In this document: piece after piece, positions 48,231 to 57,770 of the stretch
How positions within the stretch are numbered: the first letter of the stretch is position 1
How the letters are laid out: each line of letters begins with the position of its first letter
DNA from: Pseudomonas sp. PIC25
Lineage (GTDB): Bacteria; Pseudomonadota; Gammaproteobacteria; Pseudomonadales; Pseudomonadaceae
Direction of reading: 5' to 3'
NCBI RefSeq assembly: GCF_002286785.1
Contig: NZ_MUJY01000073.1
Coordinates: 1 to 62,911, forward strand
DNA: 62,911 nucleotides
Notes under the pieces: generated by a model
The model's database searches: none
The model's input: only the letters and a program-made list of their open reading frames with translations
What the model was told of the DNA's origin: nothing
Position numbers and translations under genes: made by a program

Positions 48231-49661
48231 ATGTTCAATGATTTTCGCAGCCGCCTGCGCCAGCAGCCGGCCAAGGCTGGAAGCAAGGCGGAAGAGCCCG
48301 ATGACAAGGGCGCGGTGGGTGGGACGGGGCTGGCCTGGGAGCAGTGCGCTCCGGCCGAAATCTACGAGACCCGCACCCAGCTCAGCCCGGTGGAGGCCGA
48401 GTGGCGCGAGCGGATTTACCAGCAATTGCTCAAGGTCATGGACCTGTCGCTGCTCGATTCCCTGGAGCCGGCCGACGCGGCGCGGCAGATCCGCGATATC
48501 TGCCAGCGCCTGCTGGACGATCACTCGGCTCCGGTGAGCGCCTCCAGCCGGCAATTGATCATCAAGCAGATCACCGACGAAGTGCTCGGCCTCGGGCCGC
48601 TGGAGCCGCTGCTGGCGGATCGCAGCGTGTCGGACATCCTGGTCAACGGGCACGCCTCGGTGTACGTCGAGCGCTTCGGCAAGCTGCAGAGAACCGATGT
48701 GCGCTTTCGCGACGACCAGCATCTGCTGAACATCATCGACCGCATTGTCTCCAGCCTGGGGCGGCGCATCGACGAGTCGTCGCCGCTGGTGGATGCACGG
48801 CTGAAGGATGGCTCGCGGGTCAATGCCATCATCCCGCCGCTGGCCATCGATGGGCCGAGCATGTCGATCCGCCGTTTCGCGGTGGACTTGCTGAGCAGCG
48901 ACAGTCTGGTGGAAATGGGTACCCTGACGCCGGGCATCGCCCTGATGCTCAAGGCCATCGTGAGGGGGCGCCTGAACGTGCTGGTGTCCGGCGGCACCGG
49001 AACCGGCAAGACCACCATGCTCAACGTGCTGTCCAGCTTCATCCCGCATAACGAGCGGATCGTCACCATCGAGGATTCCGCCGAGCTGCAGTTGCAGCAG
49101 CCGCATGTGGTGCGCCTGGAAACCCGTCCCTCGAACATCGAAGGGCGTGGCGAGGTGAACCAGCGCGAACTGGTGCGCAACAGCCTGCGGATGCGCCCGG
49201 ACCGCATCGTCATCGGCGAAGTGCGCGGCGCCGAGGCGCTGGACATGCTCACCGCGATGAACACCGGCCACGACGGCTCGCTCACCACCATCCACGCCAA
49301 CACCCCGCGCGACGCCCTGGGGCGGATCGAGAATATGGTCTCCATGACCGGTGCGACCTTCCCGATCAAGGCCCTGCGCCAGCAGATCGCCTCGGCCATC
49401 GACGTGGTGGTACAGCTCGAGCGCCAGGAGGACGGCAAGCGGCGGCTGGTGAGCGTGCAGGAAATCAACGGCATGGAAGGCGACATCATCACCATGACCG
49501 AAATCTTCGCCTTCGAACGGCGCGGCATCGGTGAAAAAGGCGAAGTCCTCGGCGACTACCGGCCGACCGGTATGGTTCCCGGTTTCCGCGAGGAGCTGGC
49601 CAAGCGCGGTATCGAGTTGCCGCTGAACCTGTTCCGCCCCGAGTGGATGGAGGCCGTGTAG
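48231..49661 (+). CDS. tadA: Tad secretion ATPase TadA/CpaF
   Basis: A 476-residue GSPII_E/VirB11-type ATPase that powers Flp pilus extension and retraction. Walker [14 protein letters not shown] (about 252-264), Asp box [11 protein letters not shown]-type sequence ([23 protein letters not shown]), Walker [13 protein letters not shown] and the His box [13 protein letters not shown] are intact. The N-terminal CpaF domain (about 60-200) is present. It is flanked within 3 nt by tadZ and tadB. Confidence 0.96.
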   Translation: MFNDFRSRLRQQPAKAGSKAEEPDDKGAVGGTGLAWEQCAPAEIYETRTQLSPVEAEWRERIYQQLLKVMDLSLLDSLEPADAARQIRDICQRLLDDHSAPVSASSRQLIIKQITDEVLGLGPLEPLLADRSVSDILVNGHASVYVERFGKLQRTDVRFRDDQHLLNIIDRIVSSLGRRIDESSPLVDARLKDGSRVNAIIPPLAIDGPSMSIRRFAVDLLSSDSLVEMGTLTPGIALMLKAIVRGRLNVLVSGGTGTGKTTMLNVLSSFIPHNERIVTIEDSAELQLQQPHVVRLETRPSNIEGRGEVNQRELVRNSLRMRPDRIVIGEVRGAEALDMLTAMNTGHDGSLTTIHANTPRDALGRIENMVSMTGATFPIKALRQQIASAIDVVVQLERQEDGKRRLVSVQEINGMEGDIITMTEIFAFERRGIGEKGEVLGDYRPTGMVPGFREELAKRGIELPLNLFRPEWMEAV

Positions 49662-49663
49662 CC

Positions 49664-50650
49664 ATGAGCCAGATCCCGACAGAACTGATCATCGCCTTTC
49701 TCGGCATGGTCTTCACCGCGGTGTTCCTGCTCAGCCAGGGGCTGGTGGTGCCGGTGTTCGGCGAGGCGGGGCGGGTGCGCAAGCGCATCCGCAGCCGCCT
49801 GCACGTGCTGGAGAAGGCCAGCAACCTGCCGAACATGCAGACGGTGCTGCGACAGAAGTACCTCAAGCGCCTGTCGCCGCTGGAGGCGGCGCTGGAACAG
49901 TTGCCCTGGATGGAAAACCTCGCGCAGACGATCGAGCAGGCCGGCCATGAATACCGCGCCTACCGGGTGCTGATGCTGGGGGTGGTGCTGGGCTGTGGCG
50001 CTGGCCTGCTGGCCTGGCTGGTGTTCAAGGTCTGGTGGGTCGCCTTGCCGGTGGCGGCGCTGGTGTTCTGGCTGCCGCTGGTGAAGATCGCCCGCGACCG
50101 CGCCAAGCGCTTCATGGCCTTCGAAGAGGGCCTGCCGGACGCGCTGGATGCCATCTGCCGAGCCCTGCGCGCCGGCCATCCGTTCAACGAGACCCTGCGT
50201 CTGGTGGCCGAGGAGCACAAGGGCCCGGTGGCCCACGAGTTCGGCCTGACCTTCGCCGATATCAACTACGGCAACGACGTGCGCCGGGCCATGCTCGGCC
50301 TGCTGGAGCGCATGCCGAGCATGACGGTGATGATGCTGGTGACCTCGATCCTCATCCACCGCGACACCGGCGGCAACCTCACCGAAGTGCTGGAGCGGCT
50401 GAGCAGCCTGATCCGCGGACGCTTCCGCTTCCAGCGTAAGGTCAAGACGCTGTCCGCCGAGGGGCGCATGTCCGCCTGGGTGCTGGTGGCAGTGCCCTTC
50501 GTGCTGGCGGCGGCCATCGTGCTGACCTCGCCCGAGTACCTGCCCATGCTGATCAAGGATCCGTTGGGGCAGAAGATGGTCATGGCGGCGTTCGGCGCCA
50601 TGCTGCTGGGCATTCTGTGGATTCGCAAGATCATCCGGATCCAGGTGTAG
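49664..50650 (+). CDS. tadB: Tad inner-membrane platform protein TadB
   Basis: A 328-residue protein with a T2SF/GspF domain (about 155-280; ALDAICRALRAGHPFNETLRLVAEE and the TSILIHRDTGGNLTEVLERLS segment) and four TM segments (about 6-28, 95-135, 270-290, 305-325). TadB and TadC form the inner-membrane platform of the Tad machine. ATG 49664 is two bases after tadA; TGGAGG lies eleven bases upstream. Confidence 0.94.
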   Translation: MSQIPTELIIAFLGMVFTAVFLLSQGLVVPVFGEAGRVRKRIRSRLHVLEKASNLPNMQTVLRQKYLKRLSPLEAALEQLPWMENLAQTIEQAGHEYRAYRVLMLGVVLGCGAGLLAWLVFKVWWVALPVAALVFWLPLVKIARDRAKRFMAFEEGLPDALDAICRALRAGHPFNETLRLVAEEHKGPVAHEFGLTFADINYGNDVRRAMLGLLERMPSMTVMMLVTSILIHRDTGGNLTEVLERLSSLIRGRFRFQRKVKTLSAEGRMSAWVLVAVPFVLAAAIVLTSPEYLPMLIKDPLGQKMVMAAFGAMLLGILWIRKIIRIQV

Positions 50651-50674
50651 CGATAGTGCAGAGGAGAAGCTGTC

Positions 50675-51643
50675 ATGGACTATCTGCTCGGTCTGATCAA
50701 TAACGCAGTCGGCAACGAGCAGGCTGCGCGCCTGCTGTTCATTGGCGCCATCGGGCTCAGCGCCTTGCTGGCCGCCGTCACGCTGGTCATGTTGGTCCAG
50801 GGGTTGCAGGACCCGGTGCAGCGGCGCCTGAGCCTGCTCAAGCGCGGGCACGGCGAGCTGGCCCATGGCGAGCCGCCGCCGAGCAACCTGCAACTGATGC
50901 TGGAGCAGGTGGGGCAGCGCTTCGCCTCGGCGGAGGAGGGCAAAGTCTCGGCGACCCGCACCCTGCTCACGCATGCCGGTTATCGCTCTCCGTCGGCGCC
51001 GCAAGTCTACTGGGCCGTGCGGTTGCTGCTGCCGCTGCTGCTGATTGGCGTCGCCTTCCTTGGCCTGCCGCTGATTCCCAAGCTGTCGCTGCTGGTGGGT
51101 GTGCTGCTGGTCGGCTCGGCGGCAGCGGTCGGCTGGCTGCTCCCGGCGATCTATGTGGACAAGCGCAAGCAGGCACGGATGGGCCGGTTGCGGGCGGCCT
51201 TCCCCGACGCGCTGGACCTGATGGTGGTCTGCGTCGAGTCGGGATTGGCGCTGCCCCAGGCAATGGAGCGGGTGGCCGAGGAGATGACGGTGAGCCAGCC
51301 GGAGCTGGCGGAGGAGCTGGCGCTGGTGAACGTGGAAATCCGCGCCGGCATCCCCAGCACCGAGGCGCTCAAGCACCTCGCCGACCGCACCGGCCTGGAG
51401 GACGTGCAAGGGCTGGTCAGCCTGCTGGCGCAGAGCATCCGCTTCGGCACCAGCGTGGCCGACACCCTGCGCATCTACGCCGAGGAGTTCCGCGACCGGC
51501 GTACCCAGGCCGCCGAGGAAATGGCGGCGAAGATCGGCACCAAGCTGGTCTTTCCCCTGATTTTCTGTTTGTGGCCCAGCTTTTTCCTGGTCGCCATCGG
51601 CCCCGTGATCATCGGGATACTCAGAACCTTCGGGAAGCTTTGA
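50675..51643 (+). CDS. tadC: Tad inner-membrane platform protein TadC
   Basis: A 322-residue T2SF/GspF-family protein with TM segments at about 15-40, 108-165 and 290-320, and the motif LPQAMERVAEEM...ELALVNVEIRAGIPSTEALKHLADRTG. Partner of TadB. GAGGAG lies eight bases before the ATG. Confidence 0.94.
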   Translation: MDYLLGLINNAVGNEQAARLLFIGAIGLSALLAAVTLVMLVQGLQDPVQRRLSLLKRGHGELAHGEPPPSNLQLMLEQVGQRFASAEEGKVSATRTLLTHAGYRSPSAPQVYWAVRLLLPLLLIGVAFLGLPLIPKLSLLVGVLLVGSAAAVGWLLPAIYVDKRKQARMGRLRAAFPDALDLMVVCVESGLALPQAMERVAEEMTVSQPELAEELALVNVEIRAGIPSTEALKHLADRTGLEDVQGLVSLLAQSIRFGTSVADTLRIYAEEFRDRRTQAAEEMAAKIGTKLVFPLIFCLWPSFFLVAIGPVIIGILRTFGKL

Positions 51644-51644
51644 T

Positions 51645-52673
51645 ATGAACAAGGTCAATCTGCTGTTGGCCACGGTGGCCGTGTTGTCGGGATGTCAGAC
51701 CATGGGGCCGGATACGGGCGGGAACAGCCGTTCCGGCTACTACGACGGTAGCCGTTCGGTGCTCTACCAGGTGCAGAAGGAGGCCACCTCGGCGGGCCAG
51801 GCCATGGTCATGGCGACCGTGGCTTACCGGAGCGGCGATCTGGACCAGGCCCTCTACCAGTACCTGCGTGTCATCGAACTGGATCCGAAGCGTTACGAGG
51901 CACTGGTCTGGGTCGGGAGAATCCACCGCGAACGCGGCAACGATCAGTTGGCTGAGCTGGCCTTCGCCGATGTGCTGAACAGTGCGCCGGACAACCTGGA
52001 AGCCTTGACCGAGATGGGGTTGCTGCAATTGTCCCGGCGCAACCAGGGCAAGGCTGCGGAGCTGCTTGGCAAGGCCGTCGCCCTCGACCAGAAGCGCCTC
52101 GGCGGCGGAGCGGGCGAGCTGAAGGTAGACAGCCAGTCGCCGCTGAAGGTCTACAACGGGCTTGGTGTCCTGGCGGACCTGAATGGCGATTTCGACAAGG
52201 CCGGGAGTTACTACCGCCTGGCCTTGCGGATCGACCCGCGCTCGGCGCTCACCCTCAACAGCCTGGGCTATTCCCATTACCTCGGCGGGCGTTGGCTGGA
52301 GGCGGAGCAGACCTACCGGCGTGGCGTGGCCTATGACAGCCGCTACAAGCCGCTATGGCGGAACTACGGCCTGCTGCTGGCGCGGATGGGGCGCTATGAA
52401 GAGTCGTTGTCGGCGTTCCAGCAGGTCGAGGGCGATGCCGAGGCGAGCAACGACGTTGGCTACATCTGCCTGATCGAAGGCAAGTTGGACGAGGCCGAGC
52501 AGTTCTTCCGCAGTGCCATCGAGCAGTCCCCCTCCCATAACGAGGCCGCCTGGCAGAACCTGAACCGGCTGCAACAGATCCGCCGCATCCGCCAGCTCGG
52601 CATGTCCCAGCCGATATCGGAAGCGGTCGTCGCGGTACCGGCTCCCGTGACGGAGGCAATCGCGCAGCAGTGA
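51645..52673 (+). CDS. tadD: TadD tetratricopeptide lipoprotein
   Basis: A 342-residue lipoprotein: lipobox VLSGC with acylated Cys17, then TPR repeats (about 55-290; for example YRSGDLDQALYQYLRVIELDP and GDFDKAGSYYRLALRIDP). TadD is a pilotin-like protein that helps assemble the secretin and completes the Tad locus. It begins one base after the tadC stop. A terminator follows. Confidence 0.93.
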   Translation: MNKVNLLLATVAVLSGCQTMGPDTGGNSRSGYYDGSRSVLYQVQKEATSAGQAMVMATVAYRSGDLDQALYQYLRVIELDPKRYEALVWVGRIHRERGNDQLAELAFADVLNSAPDNLEALTEMGLLQLSRRNQGKAAELLGKAVALDQKRLGGGAGELKVDSQSPLKVYNGLGVLADLNGDFDKAGSYYRLALRIDPRSALTLNSLGYSHYLGGRWLEAEQTYRRGVAYDSRYKPLWRNYGLLLARMGRYEESLSAFQQVEGDAEASNDVGYICLIEGKLDEAEQFFRSAIEQSPSHNEAAWQNLNRLQQIRRIRQLGMSQPISEAVVAVPAPVTEAIAQQ

Positions 52674-52683
52674 ACAAGGACGG

Positions 52684-52710
52684 GCCCCGGATTCATCGCC
52701 GGGGCTCCTT
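52684..52710 (+). terminator. Intrinsic terminator of the Tad operon
   Basis: GCCCCGG (52684-52690) and CCGGGGC (52699-52705) form a perfect 7-bp stem with an 8-nt loop, followed by a short T-rich tract, 10 nt after the tadD stop. Confidence 0.75.
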
Positions 52711-52756
52711 TCTGCGCCGGGCGAATGAATTCGCCCCGTTTGGGTGCAAACCGTTT

Positions 52757-52823
52757 TTGTAGGAGCGAGCTCTGCTCGCGAACGGGCCGGCGCAAAAGCA
52801 TCGCCAGCAGAGCTGGCTCCTAC
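52757..52823. repeat. Pair of dispersed Pseudomonas repeats, opposite orientation (copy 4)
   Basis: TTGTAGGAGCGAGCTCTGCT (from 52757) and, inverted, TCGCCAGCAGAGCTGGCTCC (from 52801) form a head-to-head pair. Same family as 3331-3360. Confidence 0.75.
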
Positions 52824-52916
52824 AAGGTGAAGTCCGGTTGGCGAAGGTAATGCCGCTCCGCCCGCATCCGGGGCGTGGTCTACGCTTTCCCATACATCGC
52901 CACCAGGATTGCCGCC

Positions 52917-54551
52917 ATGCTGAAAGCCTTCGCCGATCTGGGTTTCCGCTGGAAAATCGCCTTGCCCATCCTGCTTATCGCGTTGTTGCTGGTGGGGATT
53001 GGAGGGCTTGGCATGCAGGCGATCGGCCAGGTGGCCGACGCCAATGGCAAGCTCACGAATCGTTACCTGCCGGCGGTCAGCCTGTTGCTGAACGCCGACC
53101 GGGATCTCTATCAGGCGTTCACCGCCGAGCGCAGCCTGCTGAGTCCGGTGGGCGTCGAGCAGATGCAGGCGCTGGAGGCTGTTCACCGGGAGAACATCCA
53201 GCAGGCTTATGACCGCGTGCACAAGTACGCGGCCATGCGGCCCAGCGAGGAAGCACAGAAATGGGTGGCGCAGTTCGATAGCGGGCTGGAGCGTTGGAAG
53301 ACCCTGAGCCAGCAGGTCGTGCGTTTGGCCGGCAGCGATCCGCAGGCCGCGGCTGTCCTCAGCTTTGGCGATAGCGAGCGGCAGTTCGGGATATTGCGCG
53401 ATGCCATCGACAAACTGGGCGAACTGGAGGACGGCGAGGCCAATAACGTGGGCACCGCCGCCATCGCCCAGAGCGAGACGCGCGCCTGGCAGCAAGGTGC
53501 GGCCATTGTCGTCGGGCTGCTGATCTGCCTGGTGCTGGTGGTCGGTTTCCCGATCCTGGTGACCCGCCCGCTGCAAAACCTGTTGCACCGCATCGAACAG
53601 ATCGCCGAGGGCGACGGCGACCTGCGGGTGCGGCTGGAAGTGACGTCGCGGGACGAACTGGGCCAGCTCGGGCTCGCCTTCAACCGTTTCCTCGACAAGT
53701 TGCAGCCGCTGATTCGCGAAGTGGGGCGAGTAACCGGCGAAGTGGCCCAGTCCGCCGAGAGTCTGGCCGGCATGTCGGCAGCCAACGACCGGTTGATCAG
53801 CAGCGAACACGCCGCGGTGGACCAGGTCAGCGCCGCGGCCACGGAAATGAGCGCGGCGGTCCACGAGGTCGCGCGCAACGCCCAGCAGGCCGCCGACGCG
53901 GCGCGAACCGCTGAGGAGCAATCCCATGAGGGTGCCCAGGTGGTCGGGGCGACGATACAGGCGATCCACCAGTTGGCCAGGGAGGTGGAAACGGCCTCGG
54001 GCAGCATCGGCGCACTGGAGCAGGAGACCGCCAACATCGGCGCGGTGTTGGCGGTGATCAAGGGCATCGCCGAGCAGACCAACCTGCTGGCGCTCAATGC
54101 CGCCATCGAAGCGGCGCGGGCGGGCGAGCAGGGCAGGGGCTTCGCTGTGGTGGCCGACGAAGTACGGGCCCTGGCGGCGCGCACCCAGGAGTCGACCAAG
54201 GACATCCAGGAAATGATCGAACGCTTGCAGCAGGGCGTGCAGAACGCCGTGCGCGCCATGCATTCGGGCAGCCAGCAGGCGCGCGGCAGCGTCGAGCGGG
54301 CGGCGGGCGCGGATCAGGCCTTGTCCAGCGCGGGCGATTCGGTACAGCGGATCAACGAGATGGTCGCCCAGATCGCCAGCGCCTGCGAGGAGCAGAGCAG
54401 CGTCACCGACGAGATCGCCCGCAACATCAGCGACATCCGCGACCTGTCCAACGAAGCGGCACAGACCTCGGAGCAGAGCTCCCAGGCCAGCCGGCGGCTG
54501 TCCGAGCTGTCCCATGGGTTGGCGCAACTGGTGGGGCGGTTCCGCGTCTGA
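52917..54551 (+). CDS. Methyl-accepting chemotaxis protein
   Basis: A 544-residue chemoreceptor: TM1 (about 12-34), a four-helix-bundle periplasmic sensor (about 35-195), TM2 (about 197-217), HAMP (about 218-270) and a cytoplasmic signalling domain with the strictly conserved hairpin tip ([21 protein letters not shown], about 384-404, continuing [15 protein letters not shown]). The ligand cannot be deduced. It is not preceded by a clear Shine-Dalgarno; ATG 52917 ([19 protein letters not shown]) gives the expected N terminus before TM1. Its place after the Tad operon may be accidental. Confidence 0.94.
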   Translation: MLKAFADLGFRWKIALPILLIALLLVGIGGLGMQAIGQVADANGKLTNRYLPAVSLLLNADRDLYQAFTAERSLLSPVGVEQMQALEAVHRENIQQAYDRVHKYAAMRPSEEAQKWVAQFDSGLERWKTLSQQVVRLAGSDPQAAAVLSFGDSERQFGILRDAIDKLGELEDGEANNVGTAAIAQSETRAWQQGAAIVVGLLICLVLVVGFPILVTRPLQNLLHRIEQIAEGDGDLRVRLEVTSRDELGQLGLAFNRFLDKLQPLIREVGRVTGEVAQSAESLAGMSAANDRLISSEHAAVDQVSAAATEMSAAVHEVARNAQQAADAARTAEEQSHEGAQVVGATIQAIHQLAREVETASGSIGALEQETANIGAVLAVIKGIAEQTNLLALNAAIEAARAGEQGRGFAVVADEVRALAARTQESTKDIQEMIERLQQGVQNAVRAMHSGSQQARGSVERAAGADQALSSAGDSVQRINEMVAQIASACEEQSSVTDEIARNISDIRDLSNEAAQTSEQSSQASRRLSELSHGLAQLVGRFRV

Positions 54552-54652
54552 ACCTTCTGCGCCTCTCCCGTTTACGGAGAGGACTTGGGGAAAGGAAAAC
54601 ACGCACTGGTACAGCATTGCCCCGAAGCAAGAACCATAAGTGCTTGTGGTGG

Positions 54653-54680
54653 TTGTAACTTTTCCCTGAGCCGGTACAAT
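54653..54680 (+). promoter_or_regulatory. Promoter of the 4.5S RNA gene
   Basis: TTGTAA (54653-54658) and TACAAT (54675-54680) with a 16-bp spacer, followed by a GC-rich discriminator. A short stem-loop (CGCTCGCTG-CT-CAGCGAGCG) lies between this promoter and the mature RNA. Confidence 0.7.
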
Positions 54681-54713
54681 GGCGCCCGCTCGCTGCTCAG
54701 CGAGCGTCGTTAT

Positions 54714-54823
54714 GGTGGCCCTGCCGGTCCCCCCGCAACGATTACCCGTCAACCTGGTCAGGTCCGGAAGGAAGCAGCCATAGCGGGAACATCGTGTGCC
54801 GGGGTGTGGCTGGTGGGGTCACC
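54714..54823 (+). ncRNA. ffs: Signal recognition particle 4.5S RNA (ffs)
   Basis: The SRP core GGTCAGGTCCGGAAGGAAGC (starting at 54757) with its apical GGAA loop, the conserved CCCCGCAACG upstream and GTGTGCCGGG downstream are all present. The ends pair (GGTGGCCC 54714-54721 with GGGTCACC 54816-54823), giving the long single hairpin of bacterial 4.5S RNA. Ends are therefore set by pairing to about 110 nt. With Ffh it targets nascent membrane proteins. In P. aeruginosa dnaX lies downstream; here an integrase follows. Confidence 0.96.
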
Positions 54824-54864
54824 TCCAGTTTATAACCATCTGATTTCTAACGGTTTTTCGCTCT

Positions 54865-54894
54865 GATCACGCCAGTGATCCATAGGGTGATCCA
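54865..54894 (+). promoter_or_regulatory. Repeated GTGATC half-sites at the integrase start
   Basis: GATCAC-GCCA-GTGATC (inverted repeat, 54865-54880) and a further direct GTGATCCA (54887-54894) lie immediately before the GTG start of the integrase. Possible binding sites for an excisionase or repressor. Confidence 0.4.
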
Positions 54895-54896
54895 CC

Positions 54897-56342
54897 GTGT
54901 CCTCCGTCCCGTCTTACCTCTGGCTATCCCGACACTCGATCTTCTATTTCAGGATTGTGGTGCCTGGAGTTTTGCGGCCGCTTTTCCCTTGTTCCGAAAT
55001 CCGTCGTTCGCTGCAGACACGCTGCAAGCGCGAAGCGCTGATCCGTGGGCGCGAACTGCTCCTGCAGGTTCAGCAGCTCTACACCCAGGCATTCCAGGGC
55101 ATTAGGCCATCCCTCGACTCCCTACGTGGTGCCTGGGAGGCGGGCGGTAAGCGAGTTGCTAGTTGGGCTGCGTGGCTCCGTCAGCAGCAGTTGGTTGCGC
55201 TTGCGGAGAAGCCTTTGGAGCAAGGGGAGGGAGGTAAGGTGAGAGGGCCACAGAAGCCCCGCAGTGCCCCTTCAAGAGCCAAACAGGGGCAGCCAGATAG
55301 GCTAGTTGCGGATGCGCCAAGCAACGCTCCACGCTTCTCCAAGGTGGTTCAGGAGTGCCTGGAGCAGCAGTCTCATGAAGGCGTGGCTGCGAAGACGCTA
55401 TCCGACAAGCGTTCCGTGGCTGAGCTGATGACTCGGATCGTGGGTGATCTGCCTGTCGATCTCATCACTCGCCAGGATGCCCGCAAGTTCCGAGAGGTGA
55501 CACTCAAGCTGCCGCCGAGGATGAACCAGCTTCCCGAGGGGCAATCGCTGGAGCAGATCATCGAGACTGCAACCACTACGATCAGCCTCACCACGTTCAA
55601 TAACTACGTGAAGAACCTGACAACCTTCTTTTCCTACGCCATCCGTGAGGGATACTGCGAGCGCAACCCGTTCGATGGGCTTCGAGTCAGGCAGCGAGGC
55701 AAGGTCAGCGAGGAACGCAGTGTCTTCACTGAGCACGATCTGCGTCGTCTGTTCTCGAAGCAGGTTTACGCATCAGCCAAGTCGGCTCAGCCGCACAAGT
55801 ACTGGCTGCCGCTGCTCGGTCTGTACACCGGGGCGCGACTCAACGAGCTGTGCCAGCTCTATCTGGATGATGTGGTCAGCATCAACGGTATCGACTGCCT
55901 CCACATCCGGGCGACCAGGCCCGATCAGAAGCTGAAAACCGTCACCTCGGAAAGGCTCGTGCCGATCCACTCGAAGTTGAAAGCGCTGGGGTTCCTTGAG
56001 TTCGTCCAGTCGCAGCGGGAGGCTGGTCATCAACGTCTTTTCGCGGAGCTGACCTTGCACAAGGCGCATGGCTACGCTGCGGCTCCCTCCAAGTGGTTCA
56101 CGCGGGTTCGTGATCAGTTGGGCTTCCGTGATGGAGAAGAGCGTAAGGACTTCCACAGCTTCCGCCACACGCTTGCTGATCACCTGAAGCAGAAGGGAAT
56201 AGTCGAATCGTTGGTTGGCGGCATTCTTGGTCACCAAAGCGGCGGGATCACCTTCAGTCGATACGGGAAGGACTTCAGGCCGGAGGTGCTGGCTCCGGTG
56301 ATTGAGGCGGTGGAGTTTGACGCTGTTGAGTGGCTTCGATGA
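54897..56342 (+). CDS. Tyrosine recombinase (island integrase)
   Basis: A 481-residue integrase. The N terminus (PSYLWLSRHSIFYFRIVVPGVLRP) matches the DUF6538 domain found in phage and ICE integrases. An Arg-rich linker and SAM-like core-binding domain (about 155-265) follow, then the catalytic domain with Arg in TGARLNEL (about 313), HxxR in HSFRHT (about 420), the GHQ histidine (GILGHQSGG) and the tyrosine nucleophile in RYGKDF (about 457). A GTG start at 54897 is used, as it lies just after AGGG and gives the complete N-terminal domain. GC and codon usage are lower than the host. It is read away from ffs, placing attL between ffs and this gene. Confidence 0.93.
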   Translation: MSSVPSYLWLSRHSIFYFRIVVPGVLRPLFPCSEIRRSLQTRCKREALIRGRELLLQVQQLYTQAFQGIRPSLDSLRGAWEAGGKRVASWAAWLRQQQLVALAEKPLEQGEGGKVRGPQKPRSAPSRAKQGQPDRLVADAPSNAPRFSKVVQECLEQQSHEGVAAKTLSDKRSVAELMTRIVGDLPVDLITRQDARKFREVTLKLPPRMNQLPEGQSLEQIIETATTTISLTTFNNYVKNLTTFFSYAIREGYCERNPFDGLRVRQRGKVSEERSVFTEHDLRRLFSKQVYASAKSAQPHKYWLPLLGLYTGARLNELCQLYLDDVVSINGIDCLHIRATRPDQKLKTVTSERLVPIHSKLKALGFLEFVQSQREAGHQRLFAELTLHKAHGYAAAPSKWFTRVRDQLGFRDGEERKDFHSFRHTLADHLKQKGIVESLVGGILGHQSGGITFSRYGKDFRPEVLAPVIEAVEFDAVEWLR

Positions 56343-56366
56343 TAGGCGATAGTGGAGAGCGGCAGA

Positions 56367-56852
56367 TCATGGCCCGTACCGCTCGATGCGTTCACCCAGA
56401 GCCGCTCTCTGAGCCAGGGCGTCGGCTCGCTCGTTCTCGGGATGACCGCTATGGCCTTTTACCCATTTGAAGTGAACTGTGTGTTCGGCCAGTAGCTGAT
56501 CGAGGATTTGCCAGAGGTCAGCATTGGCCACCGGCTTTCGATCAGCGGTGCGCCAGCCATTCATCTTCCAGTTGGCCAGCCAAGTGGTGCATCCGTTCTT
56601 GACGTAGGCGCTGTCAGTCACGATTTCGACCTCGGTGAGGGTGTTCTTCAGAGCTTGGAGCCCCTTGATGACCGCCGTTAGTTCGGCCCGGTTGTTGGTT
56701 TGCTGGTCGCCCTCGAGCGGCCCAGCGATCTCCTTCGTGCGCCCCTCGGGGCTCCGCAATATGGCCGCCCAGCCTCCACGGGCTTGGAGTTGGCCGTTGT
56801 TGAGGCAAGCGCCGTCGGTGACGATCTGGATGATGCGTTGTTGATGTCGCAT
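56367..56852 (-). CDS. rnhA: Ribonuclease HI (island copy)
   Basis: A 161-residue RNase HI. The catalytic carboxylates are visible: Asp13 in VTDGAC, Glu57 in NNRAEL, Asp80 in VTDSAYV and Asp144 in NERADALA, with His134 in KGHSGH. It degrades RNA in RNA:DNA hybrids. The start MRHQQRII (56850-56852) has AGAGGAA about ten bases upstream; a 14-residue extension is possible but not preferred. Convergent with the integrase, 24 nt apart. Housekeeping rnhA lies elsewhere in Pseudomonas, so this is an accessory, phage-type copy. Confidence 0.93.
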   Translation of the reverse strand: MRHQQRIIQIVTDGACLNNGQLQARGGWAAILRSPEGRTKEIAGPLEGDQQTNNRAELTAVIKGLQALKNTLTEVEIVTDSAYVKNGCTTWLANWKMNGWRTADRKPVANADLWQILDQLLAEHTVHFKWVKGHSGHPENERADALAQRAALGERIERYGP

Positions 56853-56868
56853 GGATGTGGTGTTCCTC

Positions 56869-56957
56869 TTAGTTCTGCCGCCTGTGGTCGCCACCGCCTA
56901 CGCCTACCAGCGCCCACCACAGAGGGCAGCGCAGACGGACACAGGCGGCAGGACTAA
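56869..56957. repeat. 18-bp inverted repeat upstream of rnhA
   Basis: TTAGTTCTGCCGCCTGTG (56869-56886) and CACAGGCGGCAGGACTAA (56940-56957) are complementary at 17 of 18 positions, around a 53-nt centre. No T run on either side. It fills the space between the antirepressor stop and the rnhA start. Confidence 0.85.
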
Positions 56958-56998
56958 ACGGGCTGGTGATGGTTGGAGTGCAGTGGCGAAACTGCAGG

Positions 56999-57754
56999 TC
57001 AGATAGCGAATGACTTCTTCATGGTTAGCTTCCCTTCTTGATAGAGCTGGACGATCAGCTTTTTACCTTCTGCAGTTGGAATGATTTGGTAGTAAGGCTG
57101 AACTGGATGTGCTTTCAGCTTCTCGACGAACAGCGTGTCCCGGTACTCGGCATACACCCGGTACTGGTTGGTTCCCGCAGTGCGGTACAGGTAGCCAAGG
57201 TCAGCTAGATCACGTTTGGTGGCCATCGTGTTGACTCCTCTCAGGGTGCGCACGAAGGTGGTCAGGGATTCCTGACGCAGTGCCACGCAGTTGTCGAAGA
57301 TGACAGCCTTTGGCGCCATCGCCTTGTTCTCTTGGGACAGCCGGTCGATCTTCCGTTGGAGAATCTCGATGGCCTTCAGGACGAAGGCGTCCTCGTCCAG
57401 CTCACCGATCGCTACCTTCTCCTCGCCCATGATGTAGGCACCGTCCTTGCGGATGGCCGGGAGAACGTCGCGGGTTACCCAGTCTTGAAAGCGACGGGCG
57501 ATGGCCTTGTCCGAGCGCATGACGAGCTTGTACAGGCCGGACTCGGAGATGCAGCTCAAATCCTGAGCACCGCCAGGGGTATCAATCCGATTGACCCCCT
57601 TCTCATCAGAAGCCAGGGGTCGAATAGATTGCGAGGTGTTGGTCAAACCGAGAACCCCGCACACGTCCTTCGCCACGAACCAGGGGCTGCCGTCGATCTC
57701 AACCAAACGGATCTCGGCTTTGTTCTCGAACTTAAAGATGCTCACGTTGCTCAT
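56999..57754 (-). CDS. Phage antirepressor (BRO-N plus C-terminal KilAC/ANT-type domain)
   Basis: A 251-residue protein. The N-terminal BRO domain (about 5-110) has the typical IRLVEIDGSPWFVAKDVCGVLGLTN and a GLYKLVMRSDKAIARRFQDWVTRDVLP segment. A coiled linker (about 125-145) joins a C-terminal domain (about 150-245) that resembles KilAC/ANT antirepressor tails. Such proteins inactivate phage repressors or bind DNA. It lies directly after an intrinsic terminator and a GGAGGAAA Shine-Dalgarno. Confidence 0.9.
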   Translation of the reverse strand: MSNVSIFKFENKAEIRLVEIDGSPWFVAKDVCGVLGLTNTSQSIRPLASDEKGVNRIDTPGGAQDLSCISESGLYKLVMRSDKAIARRFQDWVTRDVLPAIRKDGAYIMGEEKVAIGELDEDAFVLKAIEILQRKIDRLSQENKAMAPKAVIFDNCVALRQESLTTFVRTLRGVNTMATKRDLADLGYLYRTAGTNQYRVYAEYRDTLFVEKLKAHPVQPYYQIIPTAEGKKLIVQLYQEGKLTMKKSFAI

Positions 57755-57770
57755 GTTCTATTTCCTCCAG

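Noticed and set aside
46968-49295. A 775-codon minus-strand open frame opposite tadZ and tadA
   Set aside because: Antisense to two clear Tad genes, no family resemblance, His/Gln-rich composition.
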